Shown here piece after piece: positions 33,930 to 43,819 of a stretch of DNA of 64,000 bases; position 1 is the first letter of the stretch, and each line of letters starts with the position of its first letter. This DNA is from Palaemon carinicauda (lineage: Eukaryota; Arthropoda; Malacostraca; Decapoda; Palaemonidae). The notes beneath the pieces were generated by a model, which was not told where the DNA came from, made no database searches, and was given only the letters and a program-made list of their open reading frames with translations. The position numbers and the translations under genes are program-made. The DNA lies in the NCBI RefSeq assembly GCF_036898095.1, contig NC_090728.1, positions 88,265,430 to 88,329,429 on the forward strand, given 5' to 3'.

Positions 33930-35000
33930 CTCTTCGTCTGACTGCCTTCAGAGTATCGAAAGACTCTCGAGAACTAGAGGTTTTTCGAAGGAGGCAACCA
34001 GAGCGATTGCTAGAGCAAGGAGAACATCCACCCTTAGAGTCTACCAATCGAAGGGGGAAATCTTCCGAAACTGGTGCAAGTCAGTATCCGTATCCTCGAC
34101 CAGTACCTCTGTAACTCAAATAGCTGACTTCCTCTTATATCTGAGGAAAGAGCGATCTCTTTCAGCTCCCACTATCAAGGGTTACAGAAGCATGTTGGCA
34201 TCAGTCTTCCGTCACAGAGGCTTAGATCTTTCCAACAATAAAGATCTACAGGACCTCCTTAAGTCTTTTGAGACCACGAAGGAGCGTCGTTTGGTTACAC
34301 CTGGTTGGAATTTAGACGTGGTTCTAAGATTCCTTATGTCAGACAGGTTCGAACCACTTCAATCAGCCTCCCTGAAAGATCTCACCTTTAAGACTCTTTT
34401 CCTGATATGCTTAACCACAGCTAAAAGAGTCAGTGAGATTCATGCCTTCAGCAAGAACATCGGATTCTCATCCGAAACGGCTACATGTTCTACATCTTGG
34501 TTTTCTAGCCTAACACGAGCTGCCTTCTCGGCCTTGACCAATATCGTTCGATATTCCAAACTTATCGTATGGTTGGAAATGAACTAGAAAGAGTATTATG
34601 TCCTGTAAGAGCTCTTAAGTTCTATTTTAAAACCTTTACGAGGCCCGTCTGAAGCTTTATGGTGTTCAGTTAAGAATCCTTCTTTGCCTATGTCAGAGAA
34701 TTCTTTATCCTATTTTTATCAGACTGTTAATACGAGAAGCTCATTCCCTTCTGAATGAGGAAGACCAAGCTTGGCTGAAGGTAAGGACACACGAAGTTAG
34801 AGCTGTCACAACTTCCGTGGCCTTTAAACAAAATAGATCTCTGCAAAATATATATTCGACGCAACCTATTGGAAAAGCAAATCAGTGTTCGCGTCTTTTA
34901 TCTTAAGAATGTCCAGTCTCTTTACGAGAACTGCTACACTCTGGGACCATTCGTAGCAACGAGTGCAGTAGTGGTGGGGGCTCCACCACTACAATTCCCT
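33930..35000 (+). pseudogene. Tyrosine recombinase of DIRS-G
   Basis: A 348-codon frame (33541-34587) carries the N-terminal and core part: SSDCLQSIERLSRTRGFSKE, then VYQSKGEIFRNWCKS, SLSAPTIKGYRSMLASVFRH, and TTAKRVSEIHAFSKNIGF with the first catalytic Arg. The rest follows in other frames: THEVRAVTTSVAFKQNRS with His-x-x-Arg (about 34790) and VFYLKNVQSLYENCYTLG with the Tyr (about 34895). One T is missing just before the Tyr. It is closely related to the YR of DIRS-E. The N-terminal 130 codons of the frame overlap RNase H in the -1 frame. Confidence 0.8.
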
Positions 35001-35384
35001 AATTCCAGAACCTTTTTAATCTTTCTCTTGAAATATTTTTGGGTTGTCCGGAAGGCTAAGAAGCCTTACGCATCCTACTTGATTTGGCGGGTGGTCAAAA
35101 TAATTTCTTGAGAAGCGCCTAGATTAGAGGTTTTGATGAGGACCTTTAGTATGGGTTGCAACCCTTCATACTTCAGCTCCTAGGAGTCGCTCAGCATCCT
35201 ATGAGGATCGCGAGGCTCAGTAAGGAAGACGTACTTAAAAAGGCAGAGTAATTGTTCAAGTCGTCTTCCTTACCAGCTACTTATTTATTTTATGCTTGTT
35301 ATTTTGAATAACTGCTAAAATGAAATACGGAATACTTAGCTCATAATGTCAACTTGTAATGCTGGTCTCTACCCACCCCCCTGG

Positions 35385-35738
35385 GTGTGAATCAGCTATA
35401 TGATCATCGGGTAAGTTTGATATTGGAAAATGTTATTTTCCTTAGTAAAATAAATTTTTGAATATACTTACCCGATGATCATAAATTAAAGGACCCACCC
35501 TTCCTCCCCAATAGAGAACCAGTGGGACAGAGGAGAAAATTGGTTCTTTATTGACATCGAGTACTTGAGTACCTACTTGACAGATGGCGCTGTTGATGTA
35601 CACCCCCACCTGTATAGCGATCGCTGGCGTATTCCGCCCGTAGGTTTTTTTTTTTCTGTCGGGCAGCAGGGATGCAGCTATATGATCATCGGGTAAGTAT
35701 ATTCAAAAATTTATTTTACTAAGGAAAATAACATTTTT
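35385..35738 (+). repeat. ICR and right terminal repeat of DIRS-G
   Basis: CTATATGATCATCGGGTAAG, then TTTGATATTGG, is complementary to the left start. It is joined to AAAATGTTATTTTCCTTAGT, which is complementary to the right end. The right repeat then runs to about 35738. Confidence 0.85.
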
Positions 35739-35754
35739 CATTGTGTGTGTGTGT

Positions 35755-38253
35755 GGACTTCTACCAACTATGCGTACTGTCTGGGACCTGAGGGCTGCTC
35801 CTCCGGTACTTTCATGTCTGCCGAGGACACCAATCCTCACACACATTACCTATCCTGCAGAGGTCAACGGTGTGATGTTTTCAATAAGTGGAATGAGTGT
35901 CTGGAGTGTTCTGCCTCCCAGTGGGAATGGTTTGGGTGATGGTGGTTTCTTCGAAGCAGAAGAAACCCAGCGCTTCTTCTTTCGCTTCCCGACCTTCCTC
36001 CTAAGCTTCTGCTCATTCGGTGTCCTCCCCCCGGGAGGTTCCATGACTCTTTCTCCCTTATTACAGTGTGGTCATCCTTGGGGTTACCGGGTCCGCCTGC
36101 CTGGGATAACCTGCTGCAGCTTCTTCGCCGTGGTGTTAGTGTGCAGCCCTCGTCGACGTCAGAGGTGGATCCTCTTTCTTTTGTTGATGTCATTGTGTCA
36201 GAGGTGTCGTCTGCTGCCTATCCTGCTGACTCTCCTGCCCCTTCGGACTCTTCCAACACCCCCTCGCCGAAGATCTTTCAAGGAGGAAGCAAAGTCCTAC
36301 ACGTCTCCTGCTAGTGTTTCTCCCCCTCCCTGGAGTTCACTCATAGAGACTCCTTTTTGGAGGACTGCTGCTGCTGAAGGTCAGCTTGCTGATCCATTGG
36401 CACCCAGTGGGCATCACCGTGGACGTTGTTCTCGTAGTGCTCGTCCTCCTCTTCCCTTTAGAAGTGTGCGTTCACCTTTAGTGAAAAGACACCTCTTTGA
36501 CTCTGTCAGCGCAGCCTTCTTGCACTGAGGAGCCACCTCATTCTTCGTCTTTTGGCTCTCGACCTTCGCCTGCCCCTGGACCTTCTTCCGACGACTCTCC
36601 CGCTAGTCCATGAACTTCGTCTCTGGACTCAACACGGCCTGTGGATCGTGTGCGATCCCCATCGGAGGATGCTCGTTCTTCTGAAGGACACATCACTTCA
36701 CCTGCTCATCTAACACGCCGATTTTCAGTCTTCCCTTCTACTTGCCGTTCACTTGACCGTCTGTCTCCTCCAGCTCTCCATCTAACTTCTCGACGATTGA
36801 CCACACCACAACCTCGCGCGCGATCATCGTCAACGCTTTGTTTGCTTGCTCGTCATTCTCCATCGCGCCATTAGCCTGCACTTTCTCTGCCTGCGCGCTC
36901 TTATCCCAATCATCGCCAACCAACACGTCATTCGCCAGCGCACAAGGTGCCTGCTTATCGCTTGCCCAGATATCGCGCTGCTGCAGGCTCTTATTCTCCA
37001 CGACGTCAGTCTCCTGTCTGTTAGCGTGCGCATGTGCCAGCGGACCGACGTGCAGATATTTCTCGCCACCCAGCATTGCCTGCTCGTCATCAGTATCTAA
37101 TAAGTCAGCCTGCTCTCTCGCGCCAGCATTCTCCAGCTCAGCATCTTTCTCCAGCTGTACAACATGCGCCTTCTTGCTAGCTCTCTCCAGTCCACCAGCG
37201 TTCACCAGCATAAGCGTGCGCCTTCTCCACAAGCGCAGAGCCGGCACTGTTTTCCAACGCTTAGGCACTCTCTGATGCATGGAAATGTGTCCCAACGAGT
37301 TCAGGCAGAACCAGATACACCCTATCCTCCGACTTTGAGGAAGTCACGCCATCCGGAAGGTAAGGTAGGAAACCAGTAACAGAAAGGTAGGCATTCGCCC
37401 TCCAGACCATCGGTCGTCTTACCGAGGAAGGGCAGAGTTGCATCCCACAGGTTTCCGTCGCCCCATTCCCCTCCCGACAAACGCATTACAGCGCGACCAC
37501 CATTGAAAGAGGGAAAGGGCGCTCCTGGGGAGTTCAAGATCCCGGTATCAGCCAGCTTTGGAAGAGACTCCTCAAAGGGAACCTTTGGCCCCTTTCCCTT
37601 CATGGGACCTTTCAGACAGTGCCGGCGTCAGTAAGCAGCCCTGGTTCAATGCCATTGTCAGGGTGGTTGTGGAAGCTTTCGGACCTGCCTATTCAACTTG
37701 CTCTTTGGAGGCCTCTGCCATCCCACTACAACCTTTAGTACTAGCAGAGTTCCGGCAAAGAACCTTGGCTGCTTCGCCCCTGAAGAGGAAAAGAGGAGTC
37801 TCTGATACCATCGCATCCTCTAGTTTGAAGCTGACCCCTGTGAGGCCTTCTGCTTCAAGGCCAAACCTTCCTGGTACTGCTCCCAGACGCTCTCCCTGCT
37901 CACCACCACCTCTGTCGAGGGATCCTCTTGAGGATCAAAAGGTAGGAAGACTCCCCTTGAGGACTCTCCTCCACAGGGCCTTAACATCCAGGCCCTACAA
38001 ACTACCAGCTCCTCAGCAGCCAAACCCAGCCAAGACCTCGACGAGCAAGACAACAGCAAAGAAGGTGGTGTCTAAAAAGCCCTTTCCGATAAAGGACAGT
38101 AAAGGCACAAAGTCCTCCAGGGGAGGAAAATATCCTAGAGGAAGCGGCCACGGGTGCAAAACCGCGTATATAGGCCTAATACCTGAAGCTCCTTATTGGA
38201 CAAGTAGCAGAAGGTTGAGGGCACTGTTACCCAGTTTTAGTCTGCATGAATGA
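35755..38253 (+). pseudogene. Gag of DIRS-F
   Basis: The Cys-rich head is recognisable though mutated: CSSGTFMSAEDTNPHTHY, then CRGQRCD and CLECSASQWEWFG (to 35938), parallel to the head of DIRS-J gag. Next is a degenerate low-complexity part (36640-37260) and then a better C-terminal frame (37558-38253) with KQPWFNAIVRVVVEAF (compare RQPWFGSLIKAVVQAV in DIRS-J), SPLKRKRGVSD and a Gly/Arg-rich tail SSRGGKYPRGSGHG. There are multiple frameshifts. Just after the tail the sequence jumps to the element 3' region. Confidence 0.65.
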
Positions 38254-38649
38254 AAAGATTTGACTGGCTCTTTTTCTTTTCTTCATCCTCCCTGCTCTTG
38301 CGGAAAGCAGCAACCTGGGTTCTCTGAACAAGCTGACCTCAAACCACTGCAGGTAAACCATGCTTCCTTGTGTACCTAGTAATGAGTTAGTATTGTTGTG
38401 TCCCCATACCCTGGCGAGATAGTATTGGAAAAGTCTTAGTTACAATCAGTTTTTCCTTCAAAAGACTGGGAATAACTTTTACCTTGACAGTCACACTGCT
38501 AATATGTCAACACACAGCTTGCGTAGGCCGCGTACCTTGCGTAGCAATGTTCAGCAAGGTGTAGGGACTCCTTATTTTTGGTACATACCTATTCAAAATA
38601 AGGAGCCCCTGGGTAGCCAGAAAGCCAGTTTGGCAGGGACTTCTACCCT

Positions 38650-38994
38650 CCTAATGGGTGAGTCACCCTTAATAAATAGCATAGGTTTTTATTCCAGTTA
38701 TGGAACAAATGACAAATTCAAGGATGATTTGTATTTTCTAACGATAAAATCCTTTAGCTACTTATACAAACTTACCCGCCAACCCTATCCCCCTTGAAGT
38801 CCTACCTCCAAGCAAAGTGAGCTTGATCACAAGTGTGTGAGTGGGAGGGGTAGTGAACTACCCCCTACCCCCGCTAACTAGCTGGATGGATAGTTAACCC
38901 TCGCGAAAATTTAATGGTTTGTTCTTTCAGCGAATACCCCTAATAAATAGTTGAAGGCTTGTATCGTAAATACGAATTATCTCCGAGTTTATCA
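38650..38994 (+). repeat. ICR and right terminal repeat of DIRS-F
   Basis: The junction GGAACAAATGACAAATTC lies at 38702-38719. The sequence to its left is complementary to the start of DIRS-F at 29123, more than 9 kb away across nested DIRS-G. The right repeat runs to about 38994. Confidence 0.85.
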
Positions 38995-39202
38995 TTTCCA
39001 CAAAATTTGTTGGTGGTTGATTTTGGATAAATGACAGTAAATGTATTACAGGTACATATACGCTATAATGTTTGTATAATTTATTTCTTTATGCTGTATT
39101 TTTAGTTGTCCCCTTGAGACTGATAATCTAGTTTCATTCTCTACAGAGTTGTATTTTATAGTTTTCCAAGGTCTAGAAAAATACTTTTTTTTTTTATTTC
39201 AG

Positions 39203-39324
39203 GGAAGTGTATATAACCTACATTCCTCCAAGTTTAGAAGTTGAAAGCTTGGAACAGGAGATACGTGCAATATGCAAATTTGATGCGAGTCAAGTATTCA
39301 CTGTGAAATGGGTGGATGAAGAAG
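39203..39324 (+). CDS. aPKC: Atypical protein kinase C, exon 2 (core of PB1 domain)
   Basis: After the acceptor TTTATTTCAG this 122-bp exon encodes the middle of the PB1 domain: EVYITYIPPSLEVESLEQEI, then ICKFDASQVFTVKWVDEEG. FTVKWVDEEG is the start of the acidic OPCA motif, which in PKC iota/zeta binds the basic surface of Par6 or p62. Human PKC iota has FTMKWIDEEGDPCT at this place. The donor is G/GTTAGT at 39325. Phases (2 in, 1 out) fit exons 1 and 3. There are no defects. Confidence 0.93.
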
Positions 39325-40000
39325 GTTAGTACTGAACTGTACAGCACTGTATTGAGTTATGATAATCTTTGTTTCTTTATCTTGATTTGATGTTTGCATT
39401 TTGAGCTTTGTTATTTGAGGAGATCCATTTAAGTATAGTAGGTTTAAACTAGATTAGAATTTGATGTAACATCAAAAAGTATTTTTTAAGCATAGGTTTG
39501 TTTTCAATTATGTAAGTTATTTTGAAAAATTTGTTCTTGCATTGTTAACAGTAAAGTGCTGAAAATCAATTAGATTTATATGAAACTGAAAATACTGTAC
39601 TGTATGTGTGCTTTATTGGATTTTGTGGAACATTTCTGTGTTTTGTTGGAAACTACTAAAAAGTACTGTATGTTGTATATTAATTTTCTTTTTTCATGCG
39701 TTGGAAATTACCACACTTTATGTAAATTCAATCTTGTGTATCCATTATTTATTCCCTCTCAAATACAAACCCTACGCTATTTATAGAAGTACACTTTCAA
39801 CGAATCTGAAAGACTAGCCATGCTAATTTAGTGGGGGATAACCACCCCAACCACTAGTTATGGTGTGGGGAGTTGGGTAGTCAGCTACCCCCCCTCACTC
39901 ACACACCTGGGTTGAGCAACCACTTTGCGTTCTGGCTCGGTCGAGAACGGTCATACTACTGCTCTCTCCCGCTTTGAGAGTTGCCATTATTAATAACTTT

Positions 40001-40016
40001 TTCTTTTTCTTTGCAG
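40001..40016 (+). promoter_or_regulatory. Splice-acceptor-like tract in DIRS-H leader
   Basis: TTCTTTTTCTTTGCAG lies about 30 bp before the gag start codon at 40046. It matches the position of similar tracts in DIRS-D, DIRS-I and DIRS-J. Confidence 0.45.
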
Positions 40017-40045
40017 TTTTTTGCATGGTTGCTGCTTGTAGTCTC

Positions 40046-40640
40046 ATGCGTACTTGTCCAGGCCCCAAAAGCCGCTTTTCCGCTACCTTCGTGTCCGCCA
40101 TGGAGATGGGCCCCTACTTGCTGTGTCCGGCTTGCCAGAGCTGCCGGTGTTCAGAGGATGACACCTGTGTTTAGTGTAATGGGCAGTCTGCCCCACATTC
40201 TCTTCCTGAAACTGCTACTCCACCGGTCCTTTCTGGGGAACGGCTGAGTAGCAGCGCAGGCCTGGTTAATCCATGTCAACCTTGTGGGTCAAGAGACGGT
40301 ACCGACTTCCCTAGCAAGTTGGTCCTGCCCCTTCCTCCAGCGAGTGCCTTCTCACTGTCTGATCTTTTGTCTTTTTGGCCATCACTTGGTATTGATGGCC
40401 CCCCATTCTAGAACATTTTCTTCGGACTCCTTCAGTTTGGGGCGAAGCCGAGGCGTTCGTCCCCTTGCTCCTCGGAGGTTGATCCTCCGCTATGGGCGTA
40501 GGCGATGCAGCCTGTCAGTCAGACTTCTGGTCCCCTGTGACCGACGCCGAGGGGCGGTAGAGGGTCAGAGTCTGAGGCAAGTTCCCCTTCCGACGGAACA
40601 CTTCTCATGCTCGCACGAGAAAACTGCTAGTGGGTAGCGG
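40046..40640 (+). pseudogene. Gag head of DIRS-H
   Basis: The start codon opens MRTCPGPKSRFSATFVSAME, then LLCPACQSCRCSEDDTCV and a stop. Against DIRS-J (MRKCPGRSDHPCGTFMSAVE) the Cys pattern is kept except at one Cys (CGTF has become SATF). The continuing gag is broken by frameshifts and leads into the 33-bp repeat block. Confidence 0.65.
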
Positions 40641-40914
40641 TCTCCTTATGCTTGCTTTTCGCCCCCTAATGGCTGGGGTAGGGTGTTGTCCTAAGTGATT
40701 TTCTCCATTGGGAGAACAAACCTCTTCTCTGGGAGAAGCTTAAGCATGCCCTCGGGTGATTTCTTCAGAGGTTCGTCGGGTGGAGGAGTGTCTGACTCCT
40801 CTCCATCCTGGGCGTGGTCCTCCTCCAGCGGTAAGAGCCCGCATTTTTGAACCCTCGTGTTCAAATCATGATGTCCCTTCAGGGTCTCATGACGATCACA
40901 CATTGGGCTTGCGT

Positions 40915-41290
40915 TAAGCCTTCGGGTTCTCGTAACTGGGAGTCTTCAGTCTCCCGTAGTTGTACTTTTGGGCTCTCGCAACACTGGTTACATGGAGCCC
41001 TCGGGTTCTTGTGACTTGTGTCATGACGAGCCTCCTGGCTTTTGTGACTGTTTACACAGAGCCTTTGGGCTCTCGTAGATTGCGTTTAGCTGAGCCTGTT
41101 GGCTCTTGTAACCCTCGTTATGTTGAGCCTTTGGGCTCTCATCATTTACAGAGTTCTTGGACTCTCGTCACTTTGAGCCTTCGCTCTCTCGTGACTGCCG
41201 TTACACTGAGCCTTCTGACTCTTGTCTCCTCGTTTACACTGAGCCCTTGGCTTTTCGTATCACTCCTGGACCTCCAGGTCCTCGTTGCGT
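40915..41290 (+). repeat. Degenerate 33-bp tandem repeat in DIRS-H gag
   Basis: About ten units spaced about 33 bp apart, each beginning GAGCCTTTGGGCTCTCGT or a variant. In one frame they encode an 11-residue unit EPxGSRxxxxx (for example EPLGSRRLRLA, EPVGSCNPRYV). It lies where DIRS-J has its RQRSPx repeat and DIRS-D its palindromic block. Confidence 0.75.
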
Positions 41291-42080
41291 GAACCCTATG
41301 GTTTCATGCGACAGGATTCTTTATAGGTCGTACCATGTGCCAAGTTTCTAGGACGTAGAACCTTCGGATTCTTGTCACTCCAATCCACAGTTTTCCCGCT
41401 GTACAATTGCTTCCCCACCTGGGTTTCGTTTCCCTGCCCCTACTCGGTCTTATTCTGTGTTGCATAATGTGGTAGCGTCTTGCAGTGAATCTTGGCTTAC
41501 CACCTCCATGAAACTTGTTCCGTCACCAACCCTCGGTATTCATGTCCCAAGGCAAGGTTCCATTGCTGTTCTTGGCTGCAGGAGGTATCCCTGCACATGC
41601 TAAACCTTTGGCAAAGCGAGATTCCTACCAGTCTACAATCTCGCCGGCTTCCACTTGCCCCAAGACAGCTGTCATACCCTGAAGGGAAGGTCAGTGCCTA
41701 TCCTGCCTGCAGGAAAAGTGTCTCAGAATCCTTCACAGGTTTCTAAGCCCAGGGCTCCATCCTGCCTCAATGATCCCCCTCCCAGCACATTGCGAGCTCT
41801 CGACCCCTCATAGCTGAAAGCATTAAGGTTCTGTAAATGGAATACAAACCTTCACTATTTATAGGAGTACAGTATTACTTTCCGCAAAGCTGGAAGACGA
41901 GGCATTAGACTTTTAGGGAGGCTTAACTACCCATACCGCTAGTTAGCAGAGGTTGGGGGTTAGTAGGTACCCCTTTCACTCACACACCTGTGAGTGTACT
42001 TCACTTTACTTTTGGCTGGGGAAGAGACGTCTCTCTCCCCTGTCCGACTGATGTCCTTTAGATTTTAATCTCATGTTTTT

Positions 42081-42092
42081 CTCTTTTTATAG
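42081..42092 (+). promoter_or_regulatory. Splice-acceptor-like tract in DIRS-I leader
   Basis: TTTTTCTCTTTTTATAG ends at 42092, at the same leader position as the tracts in DIRS-D, DIRS-H and DIRS-J. Confidence 0.35.
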
Positions 42093-43819
42093 TACTTACG
42101 AAAACATTCTATGGTTTTATGTATATTTTAAGCTTTCTTTACATTGAATGTTGCTGTTTGTGTGACAGCATAGTGCGGTAGGTTCTCAAGGCCGGAGATT
42201 TTTCCCTTACGACCTTCCTCCATTGAACAACGGCCATCCAGTAGGCGGGTGGCCTACCGAGTGACTCGGCCTCTTCCGCAGGGGAGTCATCATCATTTGG
42301 ATACTCCTCCGTTCGGCTGTTATCGTCGCCCTCCCCTCTACGGGATCTTGGAGGTATTCTGCTTGCAGCATTCACAGAGCTTGACTCTTTCTCACTGATA
42401 AAGCCGCTCACTTCACGGCCGGCAGATACTCTGGGGGGGGCTACACCTTTCCTGTTCGCTGGTTAGGTTGTGGTTCCGAAAGGTTTTTTCTTTGGTGAAA
42501 TAAAAACAGTTTGTAATTTAACTTTTCAGCTTCGACTTTGCTTGCCAGTGGTGGCTGCGCATAACCTTAGCTTGTCCGCTCCCTCTTGGGGTACCCCCTT
42601 CCCGCTGGAGAGTTAAGTGGTTCTCCCAAGTAGTTTGTTTTGTCAGCTTAATTAATTAATTATGATTTTTGTTTTGTTATTTTTTTATGGTGCCGCTGTC
42701 CTCCTGTCGATTCGGCCTGGGAATGGAGTGCGCAATCCTTAATTTGTCTGTTCTCTAAGGGAACACCTTTCCTATCCGTGGATTAGGTGCTCCTCCCGAG
42801 GGAGTTTTTTTTTTTCCTCTGTTAGCAATGCCGTACTTCTTCGTTCGGCTAAGATAGCTGACGTAGGAGGGCAGTGTCGTTCATTCCTGTGAAATTTGCT
42901 GTCGCTCGCCGTCACTTTCCTGTTCTCCTGCGCCTGTGGCAGCTTCTGATCAGCACACTAACCTTGATTGACTATCTCCGGCCACGCTATCCTAGTTAGC
43001 GCCCGAGGCAGACCTTCAACTTTAACAAGGCTTGTTGATGGTAAGCAGAGAGCGATGCCCGGAGGTCCGCCTCTAGTTTCCCTTCCGAGGTAGAGTTATC
43101 CTCCCCAGGTGTTGGGTTTTCCTTCCTTCCTAGGGAGAACTTCCCTTCATCTTCAATGTCTAGCAACCTTCCTGCTTGCGGGGAGAATCGTTAACAGCTG
43201 CATCTCATTGGCTGTTGCAGTTTCTTCCCCAAAGGCTATGCTCCCCCCCCATCATGCTGATCCGACACTTCTGTCGGGGATGGAGCAAAGTTCGAGCCTA
43301 CTCTCTCCTGCAGGTGATCACCTCTTGTGTTTGCAAGAGAGACCACTCCTAGACACACTTCTTCAGAGACCTTCCAGCTGGGCAGCCTCCCCTGCGGAGG
43401 ATCGTCATCGGCGAGCTCGCTGAGTTCGTAGTCCTCTTCGTCACCTCAAGACACGCTCTTTCTCCATTGGCAAAGAGACGTCTGTTGACTCCTCAGGTTC
43501 ATCTTCGCAGCGCTTCTCTTCCGAGGATCTTCCTCTTCATGGTTCTCTTGCTTCCCGATCTGCGCCCATTTCTTTGGATTGGGGTCTTAATTGTTTTCCC
43601 AACATTGTTGTGGTTTACAGACTATCTTGCCTCTTCTCCTGATCTCCAACGGACCCCGGTTCGTAACTTGCTATCTAGGATCCATTCTTGATCCTCTCCA
43701 GCGGATGATCGTCCTGCTAAGGGTTACATCCCTTCTCCAGGTCTTCGATTGGCAGCATGCCGTTCTCCAACCTGCCAATCCCCAGTTTTCTGATAGCCTA
43801 GCTGATCAATCGTCATCTC

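Larger units (their letters stand above)
29391..35738 (+). mobile_element. DIRS-G: group 2 DIRS nested in DIRS-F
   Basis: A 6.3-kb element. The left end (TTTTCCAATATCAAACTTAC) and right end (GGAAAATAACATTTTT) are both represented in the ICR at 35390-35490. The left repeat (29391-29590, with GCGATCGCTATACAGGTGGG) recurs inverted at about 35540-35690. The coding region is degenerate: a long leader with a gag-like part, most of RT missing, a partial RNase H, and a good YR. It interrupts the pyrimidine-rich leader of DIRS-F and is therefore younger than F. Confidence 0.85.
29123..38994 (+). mobile_element. DIRS-F: group 1 DIRS split by nested DIRS-G
   Basis: The left end at about 29123 (GTCCGTAACTGGAATACAAA) matches, in inverted form, the ICR at 38655-38700 (AATAAATAGCATAGGT, then ATTCCAGTTATGGAAC). 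The right repeat runs to about 38994. DIRS-G (29391-35738) sits in its leader. After G, the gag reading resumes at about 35755. The end of gag (about 38158) is joined directly to the 3' region seen at about 57730 in DIRS-J, so RT, RNase H and YR have been deleted. Without G, the element is about 3.5 kb and non-autonomous. Confidence 0.85.
14134..39202 (+). other. aPKC: aPKC intron 1 (25,069 bp), packed with mobile elements
   Basis: The donor is GTGAGT and the acceptor a T-rich tract ending TTTATTTCAG at 39202. The intron contains DIRS-C, D, E, F and G, a split LINE, a LINE 3' end, two partial interspersed repeats and two long (AT)n arrays. All DIRS copies inside it lie in the same orientation as the host gene. 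No host exon was recognised within it. Confidence 0.8.
39758..41827 (+). mobile_element. DIRS-H: group 1 DIRS, left part only
   Basis: The left terminal region (CAAATACAAACCCTACGCTA, then TTTATAGAAGTACACTTTCA) is followed by the leader and a gag head. It stops where another left terminus begins at 41828. Its right end was not found separately, so H is either truncated or was split by DIRS-I, with the single right end at 49085-49410 belonging to one of the two. Confidence 0.65.

Noticed and set aside
36738..37295. A 185-codon minus-strand frame as a gene
   Set aside because: It is antisense to the low-complexity gag repeat of DIRS-F and has no recognisable domain.
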